Origin: Treponema sp.
Lineage (GTDB): Bacteria; Spirochaetota; Spirochaetia; Treponematales; Breznakiellaceae
DNA length: 33,636 nucleotides
Reading direction: 5' to 3'
NCBI GenBank assembly: GCA_031281555.1
Contig: JAITFK010000177.1
Span: forward strand, 1-33,636
Shown piece after piece: positions 1-9,592 of this stretch (positions within the stretch are counted from its first letter, which is position 1; each line of letters begins with the position of its first letter). The translations under genes and the position numbers were made by a program. The notes beneath the pieces are model-generated. The model was not told the DNA's origin. It made no database searches and saw only the letters and a program-made list of their open reading frames with translations.

Positions 1-774
1 TACTGTCCGAATATCCAATGCCCGAAAAGGTTATTGCACAGACTGGAAAAATGGGTTTCAGTACTTGATATCCGCGAGCTTGGAATAAAACTTATAAAGC
101 AGCTTTTTGATAAAAACAGAGTCAGGAACATTCATGATTTGTATACATTAACCGCGGATGAACTTGCGGAATACGACAGAATGGGAGTAATTTCCGCCGC
201 CAAAGTAATCAGGCATATTCAAAAAAAGCGGGAACTATCCCTTGCGGAATTTATAGCGGGATTTGATTTTGAGGGAATCGCGGAAACAACAATGGAAAAA
301 ATTACGGCCGCCGGTTTTGACACTCCGGAAAAATTAAAAGCGGCTTCAACCGGTGATTTATCCGCTGTTTACGGCTTAGGTGAAATTACAGCTACAGTTA
401 TTGTTGACGGCCTAAAAGAATGCACTGAGGAAATAGACGCCGTTTTAAAAACAGGAGTAATAAAAATAGCGGCGCCTGTGCCTGAAGAAACCCTTCCTCT
501 GCGCGGGCTTTCTTTTTGTTTTACGGGCGAAATGAAAACCATAAAAAGGACGGCGGCGGAAGAAAAAATTAAATCGCTGGGTGCTCAGGCAAAATCCTCG
601 GTGGTTAAGGGGCTTTCCTACCTTGTAACAAATGATCCGGAGTCAGGCTCTGCAAAAAATAAAAAAGCTGTCGAACTTGGAATCCCTATAATTAATGAGG
701 AAGAATTTTTAGCGTTAATCTCAAAACCTAAAAATGAATCTCAATTAAAGCACCTACAGGGCGAACTTTTCTAG
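1..774 (+). CDS. ligA: NAD-dependent DNA ligase, C-terminal part (5' end outside window)
   Basis: LigA seals nicks in double-stranded DNA using NAD+ during replication and repair. Only the last 257 residues are here, and the frame is open from base 1. The first residues are the end of the zinc finger (C-P-N-x-x-C-P, Cys codons at 4-6 and 19-21). A helix-hairpin-helix region follows (DRMG, about residues 58-61, and YGLGEITA near 125). A BRCT domain ends the protein, starting at LRGLSFCFTGEM and running through KNKKAVELGIPIINEEEF. The adenylation and OB domains must lie upstream of the window. A TTG at 34 could be read as a start, but the zinc-finger residues before it show that the gene continues upstream. 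The stop codon overlaps the end of the converging minus-strand gene by four bases. Confidence 0.95.
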   Translation, partial: YCPNIQCPKRLLHRLEKWVSVLDIRELGIKLIKQLFDKNRVRNIHDLYTLTADELAEYDRMGVISAAKVIRHIQKKRELSLAEFIAGFDFEGIAETTMEKITAAGFDTPEKLKAASTGDLSAVYGLGEITATVIVDGLKECTEEIDAVLKTGVIKIAAPVPEETLPLRGLSFCFTGEMKTIKRTAAEEKIKSLGAQAKSSVVKGLSYLVTNDPESGSAKNKKAVELGIPIINEEEFLALISKPKNESQLKHLQGELF

Positions 775-1379
775 TAATAGTGTTCCATCGCTTCAAATTT
801 TTCACGTACCTTTTGAAGTAAATCCAATTCGCGTTTTATTGTTTTCGCGTAATTAAGTTTTCCGTTTTCTATTCTTAACGCTTCATCTTCCCAAAATTGA
901 ATTTTCTGCAGGTCGATCCACCTGAAACGCCTTTCATTGGCTTTTTGCGCCCACGCGACAGCTTCGTCCCAGTAATAAAGAGCAGTACGAAAACAGGTTT
1001 CGGCAGTTTCAAGGCTTTCAAGGTTTTGATCTTTCCAGGGAGCGTTGTAAAAATATGCGTTACGCTTATTCCATTTGTTTCCCAAAAAAAGGTATTGCTC
1101 TATTAATTTGATGTTTATATGCATGTTAAAAAGATAACAGTATTTTTCCCATTGGATTTCATTTTCAATCAGGGTAAGCGCATAGAGCGGATTGGCAAAA
1201 TCAGCCTTCATAGCCTTTTCAAGCCAGTAGATGTTTTCCATGGAGTCATCAGGATACTGAATATAATGAACATGGAAAAGTTTGTAATACTGTTCCTTAT
1301 AGGTAACAAAATACCCATTTACGGGAAGAGCTGTTGTTATTAAAACGAGAATTACCGTTGATTTAAAAAATGTTTTCAC
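771..1379 (-). CDS. Exported protein of unknown function
   Basis: I do not recognise this 202-residue protein. It begins with a typical signal peptide (MKTFF, a hydrophobic stretch to about residue 18, then small residues near NG-Y), so it is probably exported to the periplasm or beyond. The rest is mostly helical and rich in Trp, Tyr and charged residues (for example ETCFRTALYYWDEAVAWAQ), which suggests a TPR-like helical fold, but no repeat is clear. The start is GTG at 1379, inside the last codons of the thymidylate kinase gene (17-base overlap), so the two genes are probably co-transcribed and translationally coupled. The 3' end converges on ligA with a four-base overlap. It may be a treponemal lineage-specific protein. 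Confidence 0.75.
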   Translation of the reverse strand: MKTFFKSTVILVLITTALPVNGYFVTYKEQYYKLFHVHYIQYPDDSMENIYWLEKAMKADFANPLYALTLIENEIQWEKYCYLFNMHINIKLIEQYLFLGNKWNKRNAYFYNAPWKDQNLESLETAETCFRTALYYWDEAVAWAQKANERRFRWIDLQKIQFWEDEALRIENGKLNYAKTIKRELDLLQKVREKFEAMEHYY

Positions 1380-2004
1380 TATTTTTTAATATCGGCATTT
1401 GGGATATTATGCTCCATACTTTGTCCGCTACTTCCTGAACATGTCCGGATGAGTTAATTATTTCTACTTTACCGCCCGCTTTATCGTAATTTTTTAACAA
1501 ATCCATGTACTTTTCACGGGCTTTTTTTTGAAAATTAAGGTTTTCGTAAATTTCATGGGAAGAGCGGTTTTTTATACGTTCAAGGGCAATTTCGGGTACT
1601 ATATCAAAAAAAATGGTCAATTCCGGAGCAGGAAAGCACGAATTCAAGGCTTGCGGAAGCTCATCTCCGCATTCTATCCCCTGATAAACAAGGGAAGATA
1701 GGGTATATCTGTCGCTGACCACAAGTTCATTCCTTTTTGTATGAGTTATTATACCGTTAGTTCCGTAAAGGTGTTCATTACGGTCAGCAGCAAAGAGAAA
1801 ACACAGAGTTTCAGCTCTTAGTTTTATCTCATTTTTCAGTGCGGAGCGTATCAATAGGCCTGTTTTCTCGTTAGTAGGTTCAAAAGTACGAAAAAACACA
1901 GGTTTAGGAGTATTTTTAAAGCGTTCTGCTAATATCGAGAGCTGGGTGGTAGTACCGCTTCCGTCTCCGCCTTCAAAAACTGCAAAATTGGGGATAAATT
2001 CCAT
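1363..2004 (-). CDS. tmk: Thymidylate kinase (dTMP kinase), divergent P-loop
   Basis: Thymidylate kinase phosphorylates dTMP to dTDP in the cytoplasm for DNA synthesis. The 213-residue length is normal. Family signatures are FEGGDGSGTTTQ at residues 10-21 (P-loop), the FAADRNEH segment (71-78), the DRY motif (98-100), and the LID-like region with FQKKAREKY (158-166). Two places differ from the common bacterial form. The P-loop lysine is Thr18 (GSGTTT instead of GxGKST), and the TREPGGT dTMP-binding segment reads RTFEPTNEKTG, closer to the EPT variant of other lineages. The protein is otherwise well preserved, so this looks like a lineage variant rather than decay. The start at 2004 has no clear ribosome-binding site. 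The downstream exported-protein gene overlaps its 3' end. Confidence 0.85.
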   Translation of the reverse strand: MEFIPNFAVFEGGDGSGTTTQLSILAERFKNTPKPVFFRTFEPTNEKTGLLIRSALKNEIKLRAETLCFLFAADRNEHLYGTNGIITHTKRNELVVSDRYTLSSLVYQGIECGDELPQALNSCFPAPELTIFFDIVPEIALERIKNRSSHEIYENLNFQKKAREKYMDLLKNYDKAGGKVEIINSSGHVQEVADKVWSIISQMPILKNSENIF

Positions 2005-2084
2005 GATTAATGATATTTAAGCAGGAAAAAACAAAAAAATCAACGAATAAAAGCCATTATTTCGATACATTCAACTTGAATAAG

Positions 2085-2093
2085 TGTTATAAT
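2085..2093 (+). promoter_or_regulatory. Extended -10 promoter for the tamB-bamA-skp-mutS run
   Basis: TGTTATAAT is a consensus -10 hexamer with the TGn extension, 31 bases before the TTG start at 2125. I see no good -35 box, which is usual for extended -10 promoters. It lies in the 120-base gap between the divergent tmk and tamB-like genes. Transcription would start near base 2100, leaving a leader of about 25 bases that contains a GGGG ribosome-binding site at 2114-2117. Confidence 0.55.
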
Positions 2094-2124
2094 ATATAGA
2101 AAGTAAAATATTCGGGGTAGGCTA

Positions 2125-5100
2125 TTGTCATTTGATATCAGGAAGGACGGAAAAATAATTATTTCCCGTTCATTTTACATAAAAATTCTCATTTTGTTAA
2201 TATTAATAGGTTTTTCATCGCTTGCCTTTAAACCGGTACATAACGCCCTTAGCGGAGCGATAACAAGTATACGCGGAAATTTTATTGAAAAACTGGAAGC
2301 ATTTACAGGCATGGAAATACGGTATTCATCCATACGCCCCGTATTTTTTAATTCATTTGATATCAGGAATCTAAGATTTATAAAAAATGATACCGAAGTT
2401 CTGACCGTTTCCCGCGCGCGTTTTTATTTTTCGTTACGTGATTTATTTTCCGGAAAGAAACTGACAATTCATACTATTCAAATTGACCGTCCGGCGCTTC
2501 GTATGGATTTAATAAAAGACAAAGACATAATCGAACACCTGAAATCATTATCCGGTTCTTCCAAAAACAATGACGCTTTTAAACAAATAACTTCTTTTAT
2601 GCCGGATAAGGCTAATTACAAAATACGCCATTTAAATGTCCTTATCTCAAAAGACGGGACAACGGTTCAACTTGGAAATATGAATATGAATTTCAAGATG
2701 AACGAAAAAAACATAAATCTTGAAGCAAATTCTGCTGCTGAAATCAGTTTAGCCGGATTTTTTGACAGGACAATTATTATTAACGCTGATATCGGAATAA
2801 ACGGCAAATATTTTACAGACGGACAAGAGATAAAGGCAAATATCTCCCTTTCATCGCTTGTTTGTTCTGAAAGAAATCAAAAGAAAACGCCTGATTCGTT
2901 TTTCAGGCTTGCTTCAGCCGGCACAAGCGATACGCGCCTGCTTTTTAAAGTGAATCCTGTTAACATGGATTTTACTTTCAAAGATAAAATCGCAAGCCTC
3001 GCGGCAAGCGGTGAAAATCAGCCGCTGGGCTATTTTTTCCGTTATGATACTGAAACAAAAGGTATCCTTTCGCAAATCAGCTTTAACAATTTTTTTGCAA
3101 GCTCATTTATCAATTTTTCCAATTACTGGAAGAATGTAAGTTATTTTTTGAACACGGCAATTTCAGGTAACGTATTGTTTAAATATGAAAACAACGGGAA
3201 GCTTGATTACAGTGTCTATCTGAAAAGCGGAAACCCGGCAAGATCATGGCAGGAAAATCCAAATAATTTAAACTCTTTTTTAACCGACGCTTTTTTGGTC
3301 AATATTTACGGCGACAAAGATTATGTTGTCGTTAATGATTTTTGTCTTAATGCGTCCGCTGATACCGCAAAAAACGGACTTTTTAAAGGGATAATAAACT
3401 TTAAAGGCGGCATTGGCGTCTCTCCTTTAAAGCCTTCCGGAACTCTTTCATTAGATCATCTGAGTTTTACCGGGGAACAAAGCGTTAACGGCGTTTTCAG
3501 CATAACAAGCCGCGGAAGAGATATTGAAATAACAAGTAAGAAAATTTTAATAGGCTCTTTTTCCATAAAAAATTTTAATACATATCTAAATATATCGGAC
3601 AAGGAAATAGGCGCCGCAGTATCAGCTGTTTGTGAAGACAACGGCGCTGTTTATCTTGACGCTGTCATGAATAAAAATCCCGGCAGGGTTGAAGCTTCAC
3701 TTTCCCTTAATTCTTTTTCAGTTTATAACCTCGCGGAAGCTTTTCGGCCGTTTACCGGTTTTGTAAATATCCCGGAAAACTTAAGCCCACTACGGAATAT
3801 ATCAATTGACACCGATATATTCCTTTCAACGGATTATAAAAACATCGCATATAACGTACCAAAAATAACCGTATCAAGCGGAAAAACCGTTGTCGGAGAG
3901 GTTTCCCTGTCGGGCACAAATCAGCACTTTTTATTAAATAACGGCGTTTTTTATATGGGTAAAAACGAACTCACGTTTTCCGCCGAAGCGGCCTTCCCGA
4001 GCGAAAAGGTCCTTGATTTTTCAGTTAACGCTAATTACCTTGACGTGTCGTGGAATATCGCCGGCCACATTCTGGACAAAAATACGTTAATTATAAGCGA
4101 TCCAAACGGGCTTCATGTTTACGGCAGCATTTCCAATACAGGCGCTTTATCAGGGTACATTGAAGGCGTTAATTTTCCCGTGCCAACAAGCGTAAGCCCC
4201 GTATACATGAATTTCTACGGCGCTTTGCGTTATTATTCAGCGGATTTTTGGTCTTTTGACGTTTCTCATTTCAAATTTCAGGGGCTGTATACTAAAAACG
4301 GAGAAGTTAATTTAAATGTTTCAGGTATAGCAGATCAAGACGGGGCTAGTTTTAAAAACATCTCATACAATGATAATAAAGGCTCTCTTGCGGGCGGCGC
4401 CGATTTTAAATGGGAACATGATTTTTCATATCTTCAATTTTTTGTAAATGTTACTGACGGAAAAGAAAAAGGCGAAGCGTACAAACTCGAAGGAATGCTT
4501 AAAGACAATCATCTAAGTGTTAACGGTTCCGTGTCTGCCATGCGTGTAGACCGTTTCATTCAGGGAAAAGGCATTATGCTCGCAAGCGCGGACGGGCAGC
4601 TGTCATGGAATACGATAAACTCATTTAATACACATATAAATCTTTCTTCTTTTTCTGCGAGACAACAGGCGCAAAACATTCAGGCTTCAGGAGATCTGCT
4701 TTTTTCAAACAATAATCTGGTATTACGCGATTTTAAACTTGATTATAACAATATTAAAATCGCATTTCCGGTTTTTAATATCAGTCCGGCGGACGGTATC
4801 GCGAAAATTAACACGAAAATCAGCGGATTTAACAAGAAAAAAACAATTGAAGGAGTAATGGATATTGACGCAGGTTTCAATAAAATTGATTCATGGATAA
4901 ATATAGGCGATATAACTAATTCATTTAAGGGAACCATAAATATCAATAATATAAAATACGGAGATTTATCCAGGGAGAATATCGCTTTTCTCATAACAGG
5001 AAATGAAAGTGCAATTTCAATTTCAGGCGGTATAAATGATATGATAAGGCTTAAAACGGACAATGCCGGCAATTTTTATTTAAGCCTTTCAGATCCGTTT

Positions 5101-6627
5101 CCTGTTAGGGGTTCTTTTTCCGGTGTATTCGACAAAGGTAATTTTGACGCGTACACAAGCGATTTTTACATTGATATGGCGTCGTTATGGAAACTGGCAG
5201 GAGATTCCGATGATAACTTTAATCTCGCCGGAGGTTACATAACAGGAAAAATGAATCTGCGCGGTCCTGTCTGGAATCCTCAGTTTTACGGTTCAGGTAC
5301 AGGAACAAGTTTTAATATACAGGTTCCTGGATATGTAAGCGAAAACATAAGGCCTGTACCGTTTCATATAACGGCAGAAGGTTATGAAATGTCTTTTGGA
5401 CCTGTAGTCACAAGCGTAGGCGGCGGAGGCGGAAATGTAAGCGGCTGGCTCCGTTTTGAATATTGGGTTCCCAAAAATGTCGGTCTTAATGTCAGTATCC
5501 CGAAGAAAACGCCTGTTCCGTATAGTATCAATATAGCGGGTTTTACCGCGAACGGCGACGCTTCGGGAAAGCTAGCCTTTGTTATGAATTCAAACGATAA
5601 AGTACTGGAAATCAAGGGCGATCTCTTCATGGACAAAACCGAAATGGGTGTCAATATGGAGCAAATTACGTCGCTCAAAAATGCTTCTTTTGAAGATGAC
5701 GCATACGAAAAATTTAATACTGTTGTTGATATAAATATTACAACAGGCCCTACAGTTGAATTTTTCTGGCCGAACAAATTAAGTCCTATTTTAAGGGTAA
5801 ATCCTGAAATGGGAACCGTTTTTTCTATAAAATCAGACTCACAGGCAGGTCAATATTCGCTTGTAAGCGATATTAATATCCGCAGAGGGGAAATAAATTA
5901 CATGGACAGGAATTTCCATATCCGACAGGGAAATATAATTTTCCGGGAAAGTGAAACTCAGTTTAATCCCCGTTTAAGCGTCAAAGCGGAAATAAGAGAA
6001 CGTTCTGATTCCGGCCCTGTAACCATATATATGATTATTGATAACGAACCGCTCCTTAGTTTTGCGCCGCGTTTTGAGTCTACTCCAACCCTTACCCAGC
6101 TTGAAATTAACGCAATTTTGGGCCACAATTTGGCCAGCGCTCAAGGTGGTTATGGTATAAATCAATCCCAGCGTCTTTTGTTTTCATCATCAACTGAACT
6201 CATGTCGCATATTGTTTCAAGTTCGGATATTATGACTCAGATGATTTTTATGCGGCGATTTGAACGTTCGTTAAGGAATTTTTTAAATTTGGATATGTTA
6301 AGCATCAGAACAAAATTTATACAAAATGCGGTTATTACAGGAACATCAGGTTTTCCGGGTAATTCAAATCGCATTGGTAACTATTTAGACAATACAACTG
6401 TTTTTATCGGTAAGTACATGGGAAATGACATGTTCGCTCAGGGAACGCTTACATTGAAATATGATGAAAACAGCCAGTCATTCGGCGGTATAAAATTTGA
6501 ACCTGATATTGGAATTGAATTACAGAGTCCGTTTTTCAGTATAAGATGGTCTTTTTTCCCAAATCATCCGGAAAACTGGTGGGTAAATGATCATTCAATA
6601 ACACTAACCTGGCGTAAATCGTTTTAG
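2125..6627 (+). CDS. tamB: TamB-like inner-membrane-anchored outer membrane assembly protein (DUF490)
   Basis: TamB-family proteins span the periplasm from the inner membrane and help outer membrane biogenesis (barrel assembly, lipid transport). This one has 1500 residues against about 1260 in E. coli. Residues 12-35 form an uncleaved membrane anchor (FYIKILILLILIGFSSLAF). A very long beta-rich stretch of alternating polar and hydrophobic residues follows, as in the beta-groove of TamB/AsmA proteins. The conserved C-terminal TamB domain is recognised by EINYMDRNFHIRQGNI, the segment NEPLLSF, TLTQLEINAILGH near residues 1320-1333, and a final aromatic residue (SF). The start is TTG at 2125, with GGGG seven bases upstream. 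bamA follows after eight bases with its ribosome-binding site overlapping this stop codon, so the two are co-transcribed. The T. pallidum tp0325-tp0326 order is the same. Confidence 0.88.
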   Translation: MSFDIRKDGKIIISRSFYIKILILLILIGFSSLAFKPVHNALSGAITSIRGNFIEKLEAFTGMEIRYSSIRPVFFNSFDIRNLRFIKNDTEVLTVSRARFYFSLRDLFSGKKLTIHTIQIDRPALRMDLIKDKDIIEHLKSLSGSSKNNDAFKQITSFMPDKANYKIRHLNVLISKDGTTVQLGNMNMNFKMNEKNINLEANSAAEISLAGFFDRTIIINADIGINGKYFTDGQEIKANISLSSLVCSERNQKKTPDSFFRLASAGTSDTRLLFKVNPVNMDFTFKDKIASLAASGENQPLGYFFRYDTETKGILSQISFNNFFASSFINFSNYWKNVSYFLNTAISGNVLFKYENNGKLDYSVYLKSGNPARSWQENPNNLNSFLTDAFLVNIYGDKDYVVVNDFCLNASADTAKNGLFKGIINFKGGIGVSPLKPSGTLSLDHLSFTGEQSVNGVFSITSRGRDIEITSKKILIGSFSIKNFNTYLNISDKEIGAAVSAVCEDNGAVYLDAVMNKNPGRVEASLSLNSFSVYNLAEAFRPFTGFVNIPENLSPLRNISIDTDIFLSTDYKNIAYNVPKITVSSGKTVVGEVSLSGTNQHFLLNNGVFYMGKNELTFSAEAAFPSEKVLDFSVNANYLDVSWNIAGHILDKNTLIISDPNGLHVYGSISNTGALSGYIEGVNFPVPTSVSPVYMNFYGALRYYSADFWSFDVSHFKFQGLYTKNGEVNLNVSGIADQDGASFKNISYNDNKGSLAGGADFKWEHDFSYLQFFVNVTDGKEKGEAYKLEGMLKDNHLSVNGSVSAMRVDRFIQGKGIMLASADGQLSWNTINSFNTHINLSSFSARQQAQNIQASGDLLFSNNNLVLRDFKLDYNNIKIAFPVFNISPADGIAKINTKISGFNKKKTIEGVMDIDAGFNKIDSWINIGDITNSFKGTININNIKYGDLSRENIAFLITGNESAISISGGINDMIRLKTDNAGNFYLSLSDPFPVRGSFSGVFDKGNFDAYTSDFYIDMASLWKLAGDSDDNFNLAGGYITGKMNLRGPVWNPQFYGSGTGTSFNIQVPGYVSENIRPVPFHITAEGYEMSFGPVVTSVGGGGGNVSGWLRFEYWVPKNVGLNVSIPKKTPVPYSINIAGFTANGDASGKLAFVMNSNDKVLEIKGDLFMDKTEMGVNMEQITSLKNASFEDDAYEKFNTVVDINITTGPTVEFFWPNKLSPILRVNPEMGTVFSIKSDSQAGQYSLVSDINIRRGEINYMDRNFHIRQGNIIFRESETQFNPRLSVKAEIRERSDSGPVTIYMIIDNEPLLSFAPRFESTPTLTQLEINAILGHNLASAQGGYGINQSQRLLFSSSTELMSHIVSSSDIMTQMIFMRRFERSLRNFLNLDMLSIRTKFIQNAVITGTSGFPGNSNRIGNYLDNTTVFIGKYMGNDMFAQGTLTLKYDENSQSFGGIKFEPDIGIELQSPFFSIRWSFFPNHPENWWVNDHSITLTWRKSF

Positions 6628-6635
6628 GAGAATTA

Positions 6636-9584
6636 ATGAAAGTCAGAATCTTTGTTTTACTTTTATTCATAACAGCAGTTTTAGGATTTTCCCAAGAATC
6701 TGAAAACGATGATAACCTGCCTGTCGAAAATCCAATATTTGAAAACGATGATAACTTGCCTGCTGAAAACCCTGTATTTGAAAATAATGATGATTTGTTT
6801 CTCGAAAACTATATACCTGAAAATGATGATAACCTGTCTGTCGAAAATTCAATATTTGAAAACGATGATAACTTGCCTGTTGAAAACCCTGTATTTGAAA
6901 ATAATGATGATTTGTTTCTCGAAAACTATATACCTGAAAATGATGATAACTTGTCTGTCGAAAATCCAATATTTGAAAACGATAATAACTTGCCTGTTGA
7001 AAATCCAATAGTTGAAAATTATGATGACTGGTTTTTCGATAATCCAATATTTGAAAACGATGATGACTGGTTTTTCGATAATCCTTTACCTGAAAATCAA
7101 AATAACTGGTTCACCGGAAACCAAACATCTAATAACGATGATGAATGGTTCATCGGAAAGCCGATAAAAGATATTATTTTCAGCGGACTTAGGAATATTT
7201 CCCTTCAGGAAATAGATGCCCTTATGCAACCGTACAAAGGCCGTATTTTCGATGATATGGTTTTCTGGGAAATACAGGGAAAACTTTATGCTTTGGAATA
7301 TTTTGAACGTATAGATCCTACAACTGTCCGCGCCAATGCTGACGGCAACGAAGTAATAATAAGGTTTAATGTCATTGAACGTCCTATTGTCAGCAGAATT
7401 ATTTTTTCGGGAAATTCCGGACTTCGCAACAGAGACATCAGCGACGTTGTTACCACAAAGGTAAATGATGTTTTTAACCAGGCAAAGGTACGCGTTGATG
7501 TTGAAGCCATAAAAAATCTTTACATAGAAAAAGGATTTCCCAACGCTACGGTTGAGGCGGAAGAAAATATTGCGAAAAACGGATCGGTAACAGTTACTTT
7601 TCGTATTATTGAATCTGAAAAAATTACAATATCCAAAATAGAATTTCAGGGTAATTCCAGATTCTCAAACAACGCGTTAAGAAGTCAGCTTTCATTAAAA
7701 GCAAGATCTCTTTTGAATAAAGGAGCTTTTCAGGAAGCATCGCTTCTCGCTGACAGGGAAGCTGTCGCGAAATATTACCATGACCGCGGATTCATTGACG
7801 CTGTTGTAAGGGATGTTACGCGAACTTTCGACACAGACAAAAAGGGCACAAATTTAACCCTTACGTTCTGGATTGATGAGGGCAGCGAGTTCACATTCGG
7901 CGGAGTTACATTCGACGGCAATGTTATTTTTACCTCAGAACAGCTGGAAAAACTTATAACTTCTAAAAAAGGTGAAATTGTAAATTCTACAAAGCTGGAA
8001 ATGGATTTACAGAGAGTCTCAGATCTTTACTATGAAAACGGTTATCTTTTCAATTCCATAGTCAGAACGCCGGAAAAGGATTATGTAAACTATACTCTTT
8101 CATACTCAGTTTCAATTGTAGAAAGAAACAGAGCCTATATAGAAAGCATAATTATTCTTGGAAACGAAAAAACAAAAACTAATGTAATTCTAAGGGAAAT
8201 TCCCCTTGAACCCGGTGATGTTTTTTCAAAAACAAAGGTCATGGAAGCGTTGAGGAATCTGTATAATCTTCAATATTTTTCAATGATTTTACCTGATACT
8301 CTTCAGGGAAGCACGGAAAACCTGATGGAACTGGTATTTACCGTCGAAGAACAGATGACAACTGATCTTCAATTCGGTCTTACTTTTTCAGGCAGCGCGG
8401 ACCCCGAATCTTTCCCCATATCCGGATTGTTTGAATGGACAGACCGCAACCTTGCAGGAAGCGGGAATCAAATCGGATTAAGGCTGAATTCATCTGTCGT
8501 TGACACAACCAGAGGTTCATTGAATTATGTACAGAGTTGGATATTAGGGCTTCCGCTTTCTCTCGGAGTTGAATTTTCAATTGATTATTCAAGACTCTTT
8601 ACATCCATGAATAACCAAAATTATTGGTTTAAAGGCGATGAAGATTACGCGTTCCCTGACGGGTTTACTTCTTATGATGAATATGTCAGACATGATAAGA
8701 TAACGCGAAGAGAATTCCTTATGAATTATAATCAGTGGTATATATCCTTAGGTTTATCTTCCGGATACCACTGGTCAACATTATTGGGGAGTTTAGGTCT
8801 GAACGGAGGAACACGGTTAGGCTTAGTAAGGAACACCTACAATAATATCTTTACGCCTTTTGATCCCGCGATAAGAGACAGTAATAATGTATGGACACCC
8901 AAAAATTCAATATGGTCGTCAATTTCACTTGATCAGCGCGACATATACTATGATCCTTCAAGCGGGTATTACCTCCTTGAACGCATGGGGTTCTACGGAA
9001 TTTTGGGAAGAGAAACGGAACATTACATGAGAAGCGACTCAAAAGCGCAGTATTTTCATACTTTATTTGATATTCCTGTTGGTGAAAAATGGAGTTTTAA
9101 AAGTATTTTAGCTATAAATCTCGGTATCTCGTTTTTGTTTAACCAACCCGGACGTGAGCGTGTTATTGAAGAAGCAAACAAGCTTTCCGTTGACGGAATG
9201 TTTGTAGGCAGGGGATGGAGCAACGAATTCCGCAATAAAAAACTCATGCTTGTGGACAGTTGGGTCGAGCTTCGTTTCCCGCTTGTACGCGGTATTTTGG
9301 CGTTTGACATGTTTTTTGACGGGGCCGGCGTTGAAACATATGAGGGGTATTACTTTGGTAAAAATCCCAAAAATAAAAGGAATTTTACCATTGATAATAT
9401 GCGCTTCAGCTTCGGCGGCGGCTTAAGGGTTACTTTACCGCAGTTTCCGATACGCGCCGGCATTGCCAAAGGATTCTATTTTGATAACGGTAATTTCTTT
9501 TGGAAAACCGGTTCTTTATTCAATAGGGATTCAAATTCTGGGCGAGGGGTAGACTTTGTTATATCATTTGTTTTAACAAATTAG
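6636..9584 (+). CDS. bamA: BamA outer membrane barrel assembly protein with tandem-repeat N-terminus
   Basis: BamA folds and inserts beta-barrel proteins into the outer membrane. The order is: signal peptide (residues 1-20, ending GFSQ); an acidic Asn/Asp-rich repeat region (23-178); five POTRA domains at about 179-248, 249-326, 327-415, 416-496 and 497-575; and a C-terminal barrel (576-982). The barrel has the TDRNLAGSG signature and the loop-6 VRGF/Y-type motif as GRGW (858-861). Treponemal BamA proteins (Tp92/TP0326 family) have five POTRAs and a short WYxGKPI segment before POTRA1; here DDEWFIGKPIKDI fills that place. At 982 residues it is longer than most BamA proteins (about 800), largely because of the repeats. 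The ribosome-binding site TAGGAG at 6625-6630 overlaps the tamB stop, and skp follows at once. Confidence 0.95.
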   Translation: MKVRIFVLLLFITAVLGFSQESENDDNLPVENPIFENDDNLPAENPVFENNDDLFLENYIPENDDNLSVENSIFENDDNLPVENPVFENNDDLFLENYIPENDDNLSVENPIFENDNNLPVENPIVENYDDWFFDNPIFENDDDWFFDNPLPENQNNWFTGNQTSNNDDEWFIGKPIKDIIFSGLRNISLQEIDALMQPYKGRIFDDMVFWEIQGKLYALEYFERIDPTTVRANADGNEVIIRFNVIERPIVSRIIFSGNSGLRNRDISDVVTTKVNDVFNQAKVRVDVEAIKNLYIEKGFPNATVEAEENIAKNGSVTVTFRIIESEKITISKIEFQGNSRFSNNALRSQLSLKARSLLNKGAFQEASLLADREAVAKYYHDRGFIDAVVRDVTRTFDTDKKGTNLTLTFWIDEGSEFTFGGVTFDGNVIFTSEQLEKLITSKKGEIVNSTKLEMDLQRVSDLYYENGYLFNSIVRTPEKDYVNYTLSYSVSIVERNRAYIESIIILGNEKTKTNVILREIPLEPGDVFSKTKVMEALRNLYNLQYFSMILPDTLQGSTENLMELVFTVEEQMTTDLQFGLTFSGSADPESFPISGLFEWTDRNLAGSGNQIGLRLNSSVVDTTRGSLNYVQSWILGLPLSLGVEFSIDYSRLFTSMNNQNYWFKGDEDYAFPDGFTSYDEYVRHDKITRREFLMNYNQWYISLGLSSGYHWSTLLGSLGLNGGTRLGLVRNTYNNIFTPFDPAIRDSNNVWTPKNSIWSSISLDQRDIYYDPSSGYYLLERMGFYGILGRETEHYMRSDSKAQYFHTLFDIPVGEKWSFKSILAINLGISFLFNQPGRERVIEEANKLSVDGMFVGRGWSNEFRNKKLMLVDSWVELRFPLVRGILAFDMFFDGAGVETYEGYYFGKNPKNKRNFTIDNMRFSFGGGLRVTLPQFPIRAGIAKGFYFDNGNFFWKTGSLFNRDSNSGRGVDFVISFVLTN
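6702..7169 (+). repeat. Twelve tandem 39-bp (13-residue) units inside bamA
   Basis: From residue 23 the protein is exactly 12 units of 13 residues, with consensus ENDDNLPVENPIF. Units 2-4 and 5-7 form a second-order duplication of 39 residues (117 bp) that is almost identical. Units 9-11 change to DDWFFDNP and NNWFTGNQ types, and the last (NNDDEWFIGKPIK) runs into POTRA1. The unit length is a multiple of three, so gain or loss of units keeps the frame. The region is strongly acidic, probably disordered, and would lie in the periplasm. Confidence 0.95.
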
Positions 9585-9592
9585 AGGTGCTT

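Noticed and set aside
6667-7047. Long open frames on both strands across the bamA repeat (minus 6667-7047, plus 6709-7011)
   Set aside because: A 39-bp repeat keeps every frame open at once. These are shadows of the BamA repeat, with no start signals or family likeness.
6702-7169. Regularly spaced direct repeats that might suggest a CRISPR array
   Set aside because: Units are directly adjacent without spacers, and all lie in frame within bamA.
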